DNA of 37,511 nt from Vicingaceae bacterium. GTDB taxonomy: Bacteria > Bacteroidota > Bacteroidia > Flavobacteriales_E > Vicingaceae. The stretch spans positions 1-37,511 of the forward strand of contig BPHE01000020.1 of assembly GCA_026003395.1 (NCBI GenBank). The letters are read 5' to 3'. The translations under genes were made by a program, and so were the position numbers. Position 1 is the first letter of the stretch, and each line of letters begins with the position of its first letter. This document shows positions 1-9,457 of the stretch, in pieces. The notes beneath the pieces were generated by a model. It was not told the DNA's origin, ran no database searches, and saw only the letters and a program-made list of their open reading frames with translations.

Positions 1-1066
1 CGGTCTCGGTTATTACCATATTGATGGCTGCCGACCGGCCACGACGCGTTTTTTTGTGGTAATTGTCCAAAAGATTTTGATCGTTGGTATAGGCATGTAC
101 GGTTTCTATATGTCCTTTTTCAATTCCGAAGAAATCGTTGATTACTTTTAATACCGGAACAATGGCATTGGTTGTACATGAAGCAGCAGAAAAAATTTTT
201 TCTTTTTCAATATCCAATGATTTGTGGTTTACACCGTATACAATATTGGGTACTTCTTTACCCGGAGCAGTTAATATAACCTTTTCTATTCCTTTGGCTT
301 GTAAGTGACGTGAAAGTGCATTGCGATCCTTGAATACTCCCGTATTGTCAATTAACAAAGCATCATGAATGCCATAATCTTCATAATTGATATCTTCAGG
401 ATTGTTGGCAGCAATCATATGTACAATTTGCCCGTTAATAATCAGGCATTTATTCTCAAGATCAATGTCCACCTGTCCTTTGAATGGTCCGTGTACCGAA
501 TCCATTCTTAACAAAGCAGCACGTTTGCAAATTTCTTCATCAGAGTTGCCGCGGGTAACAATGGCTCTCAATCTTAATTGCTGGCCTTTTCCTGCTTGTT
601 TTATCAGTTCACGAGCGCAAATACGCCCAATTCTTCCAAAGCCAAACAAAACAACGTCTTTGGGAGTAAGCTTAAAATCAACGTTCCCGATAAAATTTTT
701 CAATTTATTTTCTAAAAACTCTTTTTTAGATGCATAATTATTTTTTTCCTCCATCCATTCAGCGGCAAGCTTCCCTATGTCTATTTTTGATGGGGCTAAA
801 TCAAGCGCACACATGGATTTTGCCAACTCGGCAGTATCAAAAATGGAAATAGGTTTTTTCACCACTTCGGCAGCATATTTATGAAGATTGAGTACCTCCG
901 AAACACTTTGATCCACAAGATGATTTCTAAATAAAACCAATTCTACCGATTTGGTATAAAGTAATGAACCGATGGCATTGATTAGTTCAACAGCAGCTTG
1001 TTCTTTGCTGACCCAATCAGCCAATGTTTTGTCGAAAGAAACCGCCGATTTAAGTTCTGTTGCCAT
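1..1066 (-). CDS. gap: Glyceraldehyde-3-phosphate dehydrogenase, 5' part (C-terminus outside window)
   Basis: Oxidises and phosphorylates glyceraldehyde-3-phosphate with NAD(P)+ in glycolysis, in the cytoplasm. I translated the minus strand by hand from ATG at 1066; it stays open to the window edge (355 codons). A Rossmann start, LFGFGRIGR, lies after an N-terminal extension of roughly 130 residues. The catalytic motif SCTTNA has Cys at residue 297 (codon 178-176), and the conserved VHAYTNDQ follows it. Classic GAPDH is about 335 aa with the Cys near 150, so this is the long form (about 480 aa expected) found in Bacteroidota. The C-terminal catalytic part lies beyond position 1. It is divergent to queD, with a shared palindromic promoter candidate at 1085-1103. 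The family call is firm. The cofactor and preferred direction (glycolytic or gluconeogenic) cannot be read from the sequence. Confidence 0.93.
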   Translation of the reverse strand, partial: MATELKSAVSFDKTLADWVSKEQAAVELINAIGSLLYTKSVELVLFRNHLVDQSVSEVLNLHKYAAEVVKKPISIFDTAELAKSMCALDLAPSKIDIGKLAAEWMEEKNNYASKKEFLENKLKNFIGNVDFKLTPKDVVLFGFGRIGRICARELIKQAGKGQQLRLRAIVTRGNSDEEICKRAALLRMDSVHGPFKGQVDIDLENKCLIINGQIVHMIAANNPEDINYEDYGIHDALLIDNTGVFKDRNALSRHLQAKGIEKVILTAPGKEVPNIVYGVNHKSLDIEKEKIFSAASCTTNAIVPVLKVINDFFGIEKGHIETVHAYTNDQNLLDNYHKKTRRGRSAAINMVITET

Positions 1067-1084
1067 AATTTAAGTTTTAATTGT

Positions 1085-1103
1085 TAATTTTGCGGCAAAA
1101 TTA
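1085..1103. promoter_or_regulatory. Perfect palindrome carrying two opposed -7-like boxes between gap and queD
   Basis: The 19-bp sequence TAATTTTGCGGCAAAATTA is a perfect 9-1-9 inverted repeat. Each arm reads TAATTTTG, a match to the Bacteroidota -7 element TAnnTTTG. One box points right towards queD (ATG 1149), the other left towards gap (ATG 1066). No -33 TTTG sits at the ideal 17-20 bp: the nearest candidates are 22 bp away on the plus strand and about 15 bp on the minus strand. The promoter reading is an inference. The symmetry could equally be an operator. Confidence 0.4.
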
Positions 1104-1148
1104 TACATTCTTCAAAATCAACCATAATAATATTTTTAAAAATCTGAC

Positions 1149-1505
1149 ATGGAATTGTTTATAGAAACTTCTTTCGATGCGGCTCATTTTCTTCCTTATG
1201 TACAAGAAAACCACAAATGTCGGAGATTGCACGGACATACTTATATTTTGACCGTGTATGTCGAGGGACCATTGGATGATCGCATGGGATGGGTGATAGA
1301 TTTTGCCGAACTGAAAGAAAAGGTAAAAAGTGTCGTGAAGCGTTTGGACCATTATTTATTAAATGACATACCAGGTCTTGAAAATCCCACAGCAGAAAAG
1401 CTGTCGGTGTGGATATGGGAACAATTAAAACCCGAAGTGCCAATGTTAAAAAAAATCATTTTAAAAGAAACTCCAACCTCCGGGGTTGTATATACAGGTA
1501 GGTAA
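1149..1505 (+). CDS. queD: 6-carboxy-5,6,7,8-tetrahydropterin synthase (QueD/PTPS family)
   Basis: Converts 7,8-dihydroneopterin triphosphate to 6-carboxytetrahydropterin, an early step to queuosine and other 7-deazapurines, in the cytoplasm. The 118-aa length is typical of QueD. The zinc ligands are visible as His13 (AAHFL) and His28/His30 (LHGHTY), with Cys24 as the catalytic thiol in HKCRRLHGH. Further conserved pieces are the mid-protein LDHYLLND and a C-terminal LKET containing the substrate-binding Glu. ATG 1149 is the first start after the divergent promoter region. prfC follows after 2 bp, so the two are probably co-transcribed. The other queuosine genes (queC, queE, queF) are not in the window. 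A eukaryote-like PTPS role is less likely given the CxxxHGH spacing. Confidence 0.93.
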   Translation: MELFIETSFDAAHFLPYVQENHKCRRLHGHTYILTVYVEGPLDDRMGWVIDFAELKEKVKSVVKRLDHYLLNDIPGLENPTAEKLSVWIWEQLKPEVPMLKKIILKETPTSGVVYTGR

Positions 1506-1507
1506 TT

Positions 1508-3109
1508 ATGAATACAAAAGAAATCAACAGACGACGCACTTTTGCCATCATCAGTCATCCTGATGCAGGTAAAACAACATTGACGGAAAAATTGTTGCTT
1601 TTTGGAGGGGCCATTCAAACAGCAGGTGCTGTTAAATCAAACAAAATAAAAAAAACAGCTACTTCGGATTTCATGGAAATTGAAAAACAGAGGGGAATAT
1701 CTGTTTCTACTTCTGTTATGTCTTTTGAATACGGAGGTTTAAAGATTAACATATTGGATACACCCGGTCACAAAGATTTTGCCGAAGACACATACCGTAC
1801 CTTGACAGCCGTTGACAGTGTAATATTGGTAGTGGATGCCGCAAATGGTGTTGAAGAACAAACGTATAACCTGATGCAGGTGTGCCGCATGCGCAATACT
1901 CCGGTATTGATTTTTATCAATAAAATGGATCGCGAAGGCAAAGACCCCTTTGATTTACTTGATGAATTGGAGAATAAGCTGTCTGTTCGCGTAAGACCGA
2001 TGACTTGGCCTATTGGCATTGGTTCTACATTCAAAGGTGTTTATAATATCTACAGAAATGAATTGTTGCTTTACAAGCCCAATAAAACCAAAATAGAAGA
2101 TGATGTCACAAGAATAGAAAATTTGGATGATCCCAAGCTCTTGAATTTTATCTCGGAAAAAGAAAGAGATTTGTTGAAAGAAGAGGTGGAAATGATCAAT
2201 GGAGTATATGACCCTTTTTCAAGAGAAGATTATTTGGCCGGGAAAACTGCTCCGGTTTATTTTGGAAGTGCTTTGTATAGCTTTGGTGTTCAGGAATTGT
2301 TAAATTCCTTTATAGAATTTTCTCCATCACCTCAAGGAAGGCAAACAAATGTAAGGTTTGTAAATCCGGAAGAGCCTGCTTTCACCGGATTTGTTTTTAA
2401 GATACATGCCAATTTAGACCCAAAACATAGAGATAGAATTGCATTTGTCAGAATAGTATCAGGAAAATTTGAAAGAAATAAATTTTATCACCACGTAAGA
2501 TTGGAAAAAAACTTACGCTTTGCCAATCCTACTTCATTTATGGCATCTGATAAAACCGTGGTGGATGAGGCCTGGCCGGGTGATGTGGTGGGTTTGTTTG
2601 ATACAGGTAATTTTAAAATTGGCGATACTCTCACAGAAGGTGAAAAAATAATGTTTCAAGGCATACCTTCTTTTTCACCCGAAATTTTCAAAGAGTTGAT
2701 CAATATGGATCCGATGAAAACAAAACAACTGGAAAAAGGAATTGAGCAGTTGACAGATGAGGGCGTTGCACAGTTGTTTAAAATGCAGCCGGGAAGTCGT
2801 AAAATTATAGGAACAGTGGGAGAATTGCAGTTTGAAGTAATAAAATATCGTTTGGAGCATGAATATGGCGCCAAATGTGAATTTAAACCTTTGCCACTTT
2901 ACAAGGCCTGTTGGATTGTTGCAGAAAGTCCACATGTGTTACAAGAATTTCTTAATCGCAAACATGGCTACATTGCTTATGATAAAGACGATAACCCTGT
3001 CTATCTGGCAGAATCATCCTGGATGTTGGAAACCGCTCAAAGAGATTTCCCGGACATTCAATTTCATTTCACTTCTGAATTTAAATTGAAAACCGGCTCG
3101 ATAGCTTGA
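1508..3109 (+). CDS. prfC: Peptide chain release factor 3 (RF3)
   Basis: GTPase that recycles RF1/RF2 from the ribosome after termination and takes part in post-peptidyl-transfer quality control. It is a 533-aa translational GTPase. The order is G1 [12 protein letters not shown] near residue 16, switch [11 protein letters not shown]4 NKMDRE, then the RF3 central and C-terminal domains. RF3 is distinguished from EF-G by its N-terminus ([16 protein letters not shown]) and by [16 protein letters not shown] 1508 begins 2 bp after the queD stop. Its stop TGA (3107-3109) overlaps the TTG start proposed for the next gene, suggesting translational coupling. The reading frame is intact. Confidence 0.96.
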   Translation: MNTKEINRRRTFAIISHPDAGKTTLTEKLLLFGGAIQTAGAVKSNKIKKTATSDFMEIEKQRGISVSTSVMSFEYGGLKINILDTPGHKDFAEDTYRTLTAVDSVILVVDAANGVEEQTYNLMQVCRMRNTPVLIFINKMDREGKDPFDLLDELENKLSVRVRPMTWPIGIGSTFKGVYNIYRNELLLYKPNKTKIEDDVTRIENLDDPKLLNFISEKERDLLKEEVEMINGVYDPFSREDYLAGKTAPVYFGSALYSFGVQELLNSFIEFSPSPQGRQTNVRFVNPEEPAFTGFVFKIHANLDPKHRDRIAFVRIVSGKFERNKFYHHVRLEKNLRFANPTSFMASDKTVVDEAWPGDVVGLFDTGNFKIGDTLTEGEKIMFQGIPSFSPEIFKELINMDPMKTKQLEKGIEQLTDEGVAQLFKMQPGSRKIIGTVGELQFEVIKYRLEHEYGAKCEFKPLPLYKACWIVAESPHVLQEFLNRKHGYIAYDKDDNPVYLAESSWMLETAQRDFPDIQFHFTSEFKLKTGSIA

Positions 3110-3951
3110 AAAATATTAACTATCAAATATTTAAATCTTTATTTAAACTTTTGGCATCTTTGCCTTTACCTGTTTTATATGGCATCTCGGACTTCATGTA
3201 TTTTGTATTGTTTTATTTAATAAAATACCGAAGACAGGTAGTTAGAAAAAACCTAATTAGCTGTTTTCCAGAGAAATCATTGAAAGAAATTGAACAAATA
3301 GAAAAAAAATATTACAAGCATCTTTCAGATCTGATAGTGGAAAGCTTGAAATCGTTTAAAATTTCAAAAACACAACTCAAAAATAGGATTAAATTTAATA
3401 ATCCTGATTTTTTCAGAGATATTTTAAAGCAATATTCGAGAGTTATTGTTGTAATGGGGCATACGGGAAATTGGGAGTGGGCCGGTTTATTGATGGGCCT
3501 GAGCTCGCCGGCCAAACATTTTACAGTTTACCGTCCTATTAAAAATTCACTTTTTGACCGTTTGATGTATGATATGCGATCATCAACCGGAACAATCCCT
3601 GTACCAATGCAAATGATCGGACGTTATTACCTGGAAACTCAAGAACCTTCCGTATTTACTTTCATAGCTGATCAAAATCCCCCAAAAGAAAGTGCTTCGT
3701 GGCATAATTTCTTTGGAAAAGAAACGGCTTTCTTCCGTGGTTATGAAAAACTGGCCCTTAAAAAATCTGCTGCGGTGGTTTTTGTTTATATTTGTAAAAT
3801 TAAACGAGGGAATTATGAAATCTTTTGTGAAAAATTACCTCCAAATAAATCATATTCCGGATCTTTTGCCGAGTTGTTGGAAAAAAGTATACGGCGTCAA
3901 CCATACAATTGGTTATGGTCTCATAAGCGTTGGAAATATACTCGCAATTAG
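3106..3951 (+). CDS. LpxL/HtrB-type lipid A acyltransferase family protein
   Basis: Likely transfers an acyl chain to lipid A precursor or a related lipid at the inner membrane. The 281-aa length matches the family (280-310). An N-terminal hydrophobic segment (about residues 12-38) would anchor it. The catalytic HX4E motif is visible as GHTGNWEW with His119 and Glu124. The C-terminus ends in the family's [10 protein letters not shown]. Start: TTG 3106 overlaps the prfC stop as TTGA, the only sensible start given that the signal-anchor begins at once. In Bacteroidota these genes are often annotated only as lysophospholipid or lauroyl acyltransferase. The exact acceptor cannot be told. The 3' end is overlapped by the next gene's possible start. 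Confidence 0.85.
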   Translation: MKNINYQIFKSLFKLLASLPLPVLYGISDFMYFVLFYLIKYRRQVVRKNLISCFPEKSLKEIEQIEKKYYKHLSDLIVESLKSFKISKTQLKNRIKFNNPDFFRDILKQYSRVIVVMGHTGNWEWAGLLMGLSSPAKHFTVYRPIKNSLFDRLMYDMRSSTGTIPVPMQMIGRYYLETQEPSVFTFIADQNPPKESASWHNFFGKETAFFRGYEKLALKKSAAVVFVYICKIKRGNYEIFCEKLPPNKSYSGSFAELLEKSIRRQPYNWLWSHKRWKYTRN

Positions 3952-6775
3952 CTTATTTCTAACAGGAGTATTTTTTTCTGTAAAAATTCATTCGCAATCA
4001 TTCAACGGGATAGCACAACAAAATTATGCGGGAGTGACCGGCGTTTGGTTGCAACCGGCCTCTATAGTCGATTCAAGATTTAAATTTGACATGCAACTTG
4101 CCGGTTTTTCTACAATGATGTATAACAATTGGCTGCTTTTAAGTCAAAAAGCTATTCGTCCATTGAAAATGAGTCACTGGGACACCACTTTTACCGATCC
4201 TGATTTTCAGAAAAAATATGTGAAAACCCCGCCATTGAATAAACCTTATTCTTTTATTTTTAATACAGAAGTTTATCTACCATCCTTTATGGTTAACCTT
4301 GGTAATAAATCTGCTTTTGCATTAAATGCTAGAGTAAGAACATATACTAACATAGATGGAATTGAACCGCATTTGGCAAGATTGATTTATGAAGGTTTTG
4401 AATACCCTCCCCATTGGAATCAGGAAGTAGTAAATGAGACCCCAATTCAAGTGCAATCTACGACCTGGGCGGAATATGGTCTAACCTATTCGCGGGTTGT
4501 CATGGACAAAGAAAAACATTTTTTAAAAGCAGGGGCGACCTTAAAACTTCTACAAGGGCTTCAATCTTTTTATATTTACATCGATGACTTCCATTATAAA
4601 TTTATCAATCAAGATACGATGGATATATTTAAAACGGATGTTTATTACGGACATTCAAATAATTTTACATTTGATAACTCATCGGTACAATATAAATTTA
4701 TCGCATACCCTACAATAGGAGGGGACCTTGGGATTGTGTATGAATTTCGACCAAAATGGCAAGATTATAAATATAACATGGATGGAGAAACAAATCTCTG
4801 GAGAAAAGACAAAGATAAATATAAATTACGTGTGGGTCTGTCGCTTTTAGATATTGGACGTTTAAGATATAAGAAAGGATATTATTCAGGAAATTTTCAT
4901 TCTGACATAAAAGATTGGTACATAGGAGGTTTGGCGTTTTCTAATGTTAATGATTTAGATGATACGTTAAGAAACAGGTTTACCTATATTCAGGATGAGG
5001 GATTTTATTTGATGCAGTTGCCTACTGCTTTAAGTATGCAAATTGATTACAATGTGTGGAAAAGTTTATATGTAAATGCTACACCATTTTATGCTTTTGC
5101 CCGAAAAAAAGACAAAGAAAAAATAAAGGAATTAACGCGGTTGACAGGTTCTATCAGATGGGACAGACGTTGGTATGGAGTGTCAATTCCTTTTACTTAT
5201 GACGAATATAATAAAACACACGTGGGTTTAGCTTTACGTTTGGGAGTGCTGATGTTAGGAACAACCAATCTGACTCCTATTGTTACCTCTCAGGATATTA
5301 ACGGAGGTGATTTTTATTTTGCTTTAAAAATTCCCGTATTTCAAGGTCATCCGCGCGACAGGGATAAAGATGAAGTTTCTGATAAGAAAGACCAATGTGT
5401 GGATACACCCGGTAAATGGATCTTTCTTGGTTGTCCTGATACTGATGGCGATATGATTGAAGATCGTCTTGACAAATGTCCATTGGTGGCCGGATTGCCT
5501 GAGTTTGAAGGATGTCCGGATAGCGATAATGACGGTATTCAGGATTTAGAAGACGAATGCCCTGAAATACCAGGAATAAAAGATTTTAACGGATGTCCCG
5601 ATACTGACGGAGATTATATACCGGATAAATTGGACAGTTGCCCGGAAATTCCGGGATTAAAAGAGTTTAATGGATGTCCTCCCCCCGCACCAAAAGTTGA
5701 ATATAATTCTTTGAAGTTTATTGTAGAATTTTGCGGCTATCCTAAAAGTAACATTTTAATTTCTTTGTGGGATAATGATAACCGTTTGATTCAAAAAACC
5801 ATATCGGATCAGAACGGAATGTTTCATTTTGACTCATTGGTTACCGGCAAAACATATAAAATTAAAATTGATACCGGGGATTATCTAATTCCACGAAAAC
5901 TTTCTGTGTATATAGCAAATGAACAAGATCAACGAATCATTAAACTATCAAAGGTTGATTATAATGCATTTAGCATGATAACTCCGGGCAAAGAAAGCTT
6001 GCAGACATGGCCGGTAATCGAACCTGCACCTGTTAAAACATACAATGAAAATTCATTGCTTTCAATTCCACTTTACGGTCAAATATACAGAAAAGATCCC
6101 GGTGATTTTAATCAACCTTACGAAATAGAAATTTATGATGCAGATGGATGTTTTATTAAAAAAACAAAGTCGGTGCAACTTGGTAAGTTTAATTTTGAAA
6201 AATTACCTCCCGACAGCAAATATTTCATCAATTTGTTGTCTGTCAATGATAGTGATTTAGTTATATTGATTACCGATGAGAATGGCAAACCAATTGATAA
6301 ACCAAGAAAAATACGAAAATTTCTCTTTGAATATTTCAGATTGCCACCGGATAAAGGATTTATAACATTACTTGACGAAAATGACGAAATTTTGAGAATA
6401 AAAGAAAATGACAAATTTGTTCTGGGTAAAATATATTATGAATACAAAAAATGGGACATTACACCTGAAGCTGCTGAAGAACTTAAGAAACTGGCCAAAA
6501 TTTTGGTAAAAAATCCCCATATCAAAGTAGAATTAGGTTCTCATACCGACTCCCGTGGAAGCGATAAATACAATTTAGAACTTTCTGAGAAACGCGCACA
6601 ATCGGCCAAAGATTTTCTACTTTCATTAGGGGTGAATCCTGATCAGATTGAAAGTAAAGGATATGGTGAAACCCAACCTGTCAATGAGTGTGTCAATGAT
6701 GTTCCATGTTCTGAAGAACAACATGCCAAAAATCGTAGAACTGAGGTGAGAATCATAACTAAACAACAGGAATAA
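3815..6775 (+). CDS. OmpA-family outer-membrane protein with TSP3 repeats (start uncertain)
   Basis: Large envelope protein that probably links the outer membrane to peptidoglycan. From ATG 3815 it is 986 aa. A hydrophobic signal segment ([14 protein letters not shown], ending near IHSQS at about residue 62) is followed by a long beta-rich region resembling the DUF5723 outer-membrane domain. Next, at about residues 512-622, come four or five thrombospondin type 3 calcium repeats (DxDxDxxxD...CP). Carboxypeptidase-regulatory-like segments follow, and then a C-terminal OmpA peptidoglycan-binding domain (about 876-986, [12 protein letters not shown]...NRRTEVRI). The start is odd. There is no ATG, GTG or TTG between 3869 and the signal peptide core. 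ATG 3815 has a purine-rich GAGGG just upstream but overlaps the acyltransferase by 137 bp. TTG 3866 and non-canonical ATT 3947 (at the acyltransferase stop) are alternatives. It ends TAATG with the next gene. Confidence 0.88.
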   Translation: MKSFVKNYLQINHIPDLLPSCWKKVYGVNHTIGYGLISVGNILAISLFLTGVFFSVKIHSQSFNGIAQQNYAGVTGVWLQPASIVDSRFKFDMQLAGFSTMMYNNWLLLSQKAIRPLKMSHWDTTFTDPDFQKKYVKTPPLNKPYSFIFNTEVYLPSFMVNLGNKSAFALNARVRTYTNIDGIEPHLARLIYEGFEYPPHWNQEVVNETPIQVQSTTWAEYGLTYSRVVMDKEKHFLKAGATLKLLQGLQSFYIYIDDFHYKFINQDTMDIFKTDVYYGHSNNFTFDNSSVQYKFIAYPTIGGDLGIVYEFRPKWQDYKYNMDGETNLWRKDKDKYKLRVGLSLLDIGRLRYKKGYYSGNFHSDIKDWYIGGLAFSNVNDLDDTLRNRFTYIQDEGFYLMQLPTALSMQIDYNVWKSLYVNATPFYAFARKKDKEKIKELTRLTGSIRWDRRWYGVSIPFTYDEYNKTHVGLALRLGVLMLGTTNLTPIVTSQDINGGDFYFALKIPVFQGHPRDRDKDEVSDKKDQCVDTPGKWIFLGCPDTDGDMIEDRLDKCPLVAGLPEFEGCPDSDNDGIQDLEDECPEIPGIKDFNGCPDTDGDYIPDKLDSCPEIPGLKEFNGCPPPAPKVEYNSLKFIVEFCGYPKSNILISLWDNDNRLIQKTISDQNGMFHFDSLVTGKTYKIKIDTGDYLIPRKLSVYIANEQDQRIIKLSKVDYNAFSMITPGKESLQTWPVIEPAPVKTYNENSLLSIPLYGQIYRKDPGDFNQPYEIEIYDADGCFIKKTKSVQLGKFNFEKLPPDSKYFINLLSVNDSDLVILITDENGKPIDKPRKIRKFLFEYFRLPPDKGFITLLDENDEILRIKENDKFVLGKIYYEYKKWDITPEAAEELKKLAKILVKNPHIKVELGSHTDSRGSDKYNLELSEKRAQSAKDFLLSLGVNPDQIESKGYGETQPVNECVNDVPCSEEQHAKNRRTEVRIITKQQE

Positions 6776-7329
6776 TGAGGAAATTTAAGAAATGGCTGGC
6801 TACATTGATATTTAAAGGCCTGGGGTGGCGAACAGAAGGGGAGATACCTAAAAATTTAAAAAAATATGTGATAATTGCTGCCCCTCATACGAGCAATTGG
6901 GACTTTATTTTTGGACGTTTATATTTTTACATGTATGAAATTCCTATGAAATTTTTGATAAAAAAAGAATTATTCTTTTTTCCCTTGGGACCAATTTTAA
7001 AATGGTTAGGAGGAATTCCTGTGGACCGTTCGAAAAAAACCGATCTTACATCTCAATTGGTTAAGGAGTTTGAGAAACATGATGAGCTGGCTCTTTTAAT
7101 AACTCCGGAAGGAACCAGAAAATATAACCCTAATTGGAAAAAAGGATTTTATTATATTGCCAAAGCAGCAGGAGTGCCAATCATTCTGGGATATATAGAT
7201 TACGAAAGAAAAATTGGAGGCATAGGTCCGGTTTATTATCCCAAAGATGACCCTGATCGCGAAATTGAAGAAATAAGAAAATTTTATTTTGATAAAAAAG
7301 GCAAACATCCTGAGCAGGGGGTTTATTAA
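6775..7329 (+). CDS. PlsC-like 1-acyl-glycerol-3-phosphate acyltransferase family protein
   Basis: Membrane-associated glycerolipid acyltransferase. In 184 aa it shows the HX4D catalytic motif as HTSNWD (His38, Asp43), the acceptor-binding block with GGIPVDRS around residue 80, and the conserved PEGTR near residue 112. It is shorter than canonical PlsC (about 240 aa) because it lacks a long N-terminal membrane segment, as in the compact Bacteroidota subfamily. The start codon overlaps the stop of the OmpA-type gene by one base (TAATG), so the genes are translationally coupled. Together with the upstream LpxL-type enzyme, this suggests an envelope-lipid theme for the operon. The substrate is not determinable. 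Confidence 0.87.
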   Translation: MRKFKKWLATLIFKGLGWRTEGEIPKNLKKYVIIAAPHTSNWDFIFGRLYFYMYEIPMKFLIKKELFFFPLGPILKWLGGIPVDRSKKTDLTSQLVKEFEKHDELALLITPEGTRKYNPNWKKGFYYIAKAAGVPIILGYIDYERKIGGIGPVYYPKDDPDREIEEIRKFYFDKKGKHPEQGVY

Positions 7330-7468
7330 AAAGTGAATCGTTTACGTTTCTAAAATTTATAGAGTGTAGATAATATTCTTTTTTTCTGAAAATCTAATTG
7401 TGTCATTTGTCAATAAAATATTTTACAGAATATTGCATAGAGAGAAATGTAATTTGATATTAAATGGT

Positions 7469-7476
7469 TAAGTTTG
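7469..7476 (+). promoter_or_regulatory. Candidate -7 element upstream of pruA
   Basis: TAAGTTTG matches TAnnTTTG exactly and lies 26 bp before the pruA ATG. The only TTTG upstream (7453-7456) is 12 bp away, too close for a standard -33 element, so the assignment is tentative. The rest of the 172-bp gap after the acyltransferase is AT-rich and shows no terminator I can defend. Confidence 0.35.
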
Positions 7477-7502
7477 CCCTAAACTAATAAAAAAATTAAG
7501 TT

Positions 7503-9131
7503 ATGTCAGGATTTTTTAAAGTACCTGTGGCAAGTAATGAGCCTGTAAGAAATTATGAACCCGGTAGCGAAGACAGGGAAAAATTAAAAGCTAAAATCAA
7601 TGACCTTAAAAATAAAGAATGGGATATACCCATGTGGATTGATGGAAAAGAAGTTAGGACAAATGAAAAAATCAGAATATCTCCACCACACGATCATCGG
7701 TATACTTTAGGTTACTATCACAAAGGAAATGCAGAACATGTAAAGATGGCAATTGAGGCAGCCATGAAAGCTAAGCCTGCCTGGCAGGAAATGTCTTGGG
7801 AAAGCAGGGCTTCTATATTTTTAAAGGCCGCCGAATTATTGGCCGGCCCGTATCGTTATACACTCAATGCAGCCACAATGTTATGTCAATCAAAAAATGT
7901 TTATCAGGCTGAAATTGATTCTGCATGTGAATTGATTGATTTTTTCAGGTTCAATGTGCAATTCATGGCAGAATTATATGCCGAACAACCTTTATCTGCC
8001 CCGGGCGTTTGGAACAGAATGGAATACAGACCCTTGGAAGGATTTGTGTTTGCCCTTACTCCGTTTAATTTTACTTCAATTGCCGGCAATCTCCCTACAG
8101 CCCCGGCATTGATGGGAAACACTGTGGTTTGGAAACCCAGCAATACGCAGATTTTTTCGGCTTGGTTTATTTTGGAATTGCTTAGAGAAGCCGGTTTGCC
8201 CGATGGGGTAATCAACATTGTTTATGGCGATGGGGCCACCGTTGGAGAAGTTGTTTTTGGTCATCGTGATTTTGGAGGTATTCATTTCACCGGAAGTACC
8301 ACTACATTTAAAAACATTTGGCAAACCATAGGAAACAATATTTTTAATTACCGTTCTTATCCCAGAATCGTCGGAGAGACAGGTGGCAAAGATTATATTG
8401 TTGCACATCCGTCTGCAGATGTCAAAGCTTTGATTACGGCCATCTCAAGAGGTGCATTTGAATATCAAGGACAGAAATGTTCGGCTGCCTCTCGAATTTA
8501 CATCCCCAGAAGTATTTGGCCGATGGTAAGAGACGGCGTTATTGCCGATATTGAATCGTTTAAGATTGGCTCGCCGGAAGATTTTACCAATTTTATCAAT
8601 GCGGTTATTGATGAAAAATCTTTTGACAACATTGTTTCTTATATCGAACATGCCCGTAACAGTAATGAAAGCAAGATATTGGCCGGTGGTACTTATGACA
8701 AATCTTCCGGTTATTTCATTACACCTACTTTTATCGAAACCACGAATCCATTTGAAAAATGCCTATGTGAAGAAATTTTCGGACCGGTTCTGACTGCTTA
8801 TGTATATGACGACAATAAGTTTGAAGAAACTTTAAAACTCATCGACGAAAGCAATGATTATGCATTGACCGGTGCTGTGTTTGCTCAAGACAGAAAAGCT
8901 CTTGAAATTGCCACACGATTGTTGGTTAACTCAGCCGGAAATTTTTACATCAATGACAAACCAACCGGAGCCATTGTAGGGCAACAACCCTTTGGTGGAG
9001 CTAGATCTTCCGGAACTAATGATAAGGCCGGTGCAAAAATGAACTTGATGCGTTGGGTAAGTGCGCGTACGATCAAAGAAAATTTTAACCCGCCAAAAGA
9101 TTACCGTTATCCCTTTATGTCGGATAAATAA
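7503..9131 (+). CDS. pruA: L-glutamate gamma-semialdehyde (P5C) dehydrogenase
   Basis: Oxidises glutamate-gamma-semialdehyde to glutamate with NAD+, the second step of proline degradation. The 542-aa length and N-terminus (MSGFFKVPVASNEPVRNYEPGS) match the stand-alone PruA of Bacteroidota and eukaryotes. The ALDH-superfamily catalytic residues are visible: Glu292 in VGETGGKD and the nucleophile Cys326 in YQGQKCSAAS. The conserved C-terminal FGGARSSGTNDKAG, typical of P5CDH, is also present. Proline dehydrogenase is not adjacent. Product glutamate and the downstream methylmalonyl-CoA mutase both feed central carbon flow, but the shared direction alone does not prove co-regulation. The reading frame is intact. 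Confidence 0.95.
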   Translation: MSGFFKVPVASNEPVRNYEPGSEDREKLKAKINDLKNKEWDIPMWIDGKEVRTNEKIRISPPHDHRYTLGYYHKGNAEHVKMAIEAAMKAKPAWQEMSWESRASIFLKAAELLAGPYRYTLNAATMLCQSKNVYQAEIDSACELIDFFRFNVQFMAELYAEQPLSAPGVWNRMEYRPLEGFVFALTPFNFTSIAGNLPTAPALMGNTVVWKPSNTQIFSAWFILELLREAGLPDGVINIVYGDGATVGEVVFGHRDFGGIHFTGSTTTFKNIWQTIGNNIFNYRSYPRIVGETGGKDYIVAHPSADVKALITAISRGAFEYQGQKCSAASRIYIPRSIWPMVRDGVIADIESFKIGSPEDFTNFINAVIDEKSFDNIVSYIEHARNSNESKILAGGTYDKSSGYFITPTFIETTNPFEKCLCEEIFGPVLTAYVYDDNKFEETLKLIDESNDYALTGAVFAQDRKALEIATRLLVNSAGNFYINDKPTGAIVGQQPFGGARSSGTNDKAGAKMNLMRWVSARTIKENFNPPKDYRYPFMSDK

Positions 9132-9145
9132 TAAAACTTTTCTTC

Positions 9146-9457
9146 ATGCAAAAATGGAGAATTCTATATAACAGGTATTTTCTGGCAACCGCAGTTTTTG
9201 TCATTTGGGTTGTTTTTCTCGATCAAAACAACCTGATTACACAATATCTTTACTACCAGGAGTTAAAAAAAGCCGAGGAAGAAATGAACTATTATAAACA
9301 AGAACTCGAAAAGGTAAAAATAGAAATGGATCAGTTGACTTCAGATCCCGCCAAACTTGAAAAATTTGCAAGAGAACGGTATTTCATGAAAAGACCTGAA
9401 GAAGATATTTTTATTATTTTCAACACTGACAAACAAATGGTCGAAGATGAATTTTGA
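9146..9457 (+). CDS. FtsB/DivIC-type septum formation initiator
   Basis: Bitopic division protein expected to complex with FtsL and FtsQ at the septum. In 103 aa it has a short basic N-terminus, one membrane segment (about residues 11-30), then a charged coiled coil (about 38-65, KKAEEEMNYYKQELEKVKIEM). The DivIC signature LEKFARERYFMKRPEEDIFII follows. The start is ATG 9146, 14 bp after pruA. The last codons overlap mutA by 11 bp in another frame. Finding this gene immediately before methylmalonyl-CoA mutase subunit A is, from general knowledge, a common Bacteroidota arrangement. Membrane topology is predicted by eye only. Confidence 0.88.
   Translation: MQKWRILYNRYFLATAVFVIWVVFLDQNNLITQYLYYQELKKAEEEMNYYKQELEKVKIEMDQLTSDPAKLEKFARERYFMKRPEEDIFIIFNTDKQMVEDEF

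Noticed and set aside
3692-3814. Longer N-terminus for the OmpA/TSP3 protein from ATG 3692
   Set aside because: It would lie fully inside the acyltransferase gene in another frame, with no signal-peptide character and about 260 bp of overlap.
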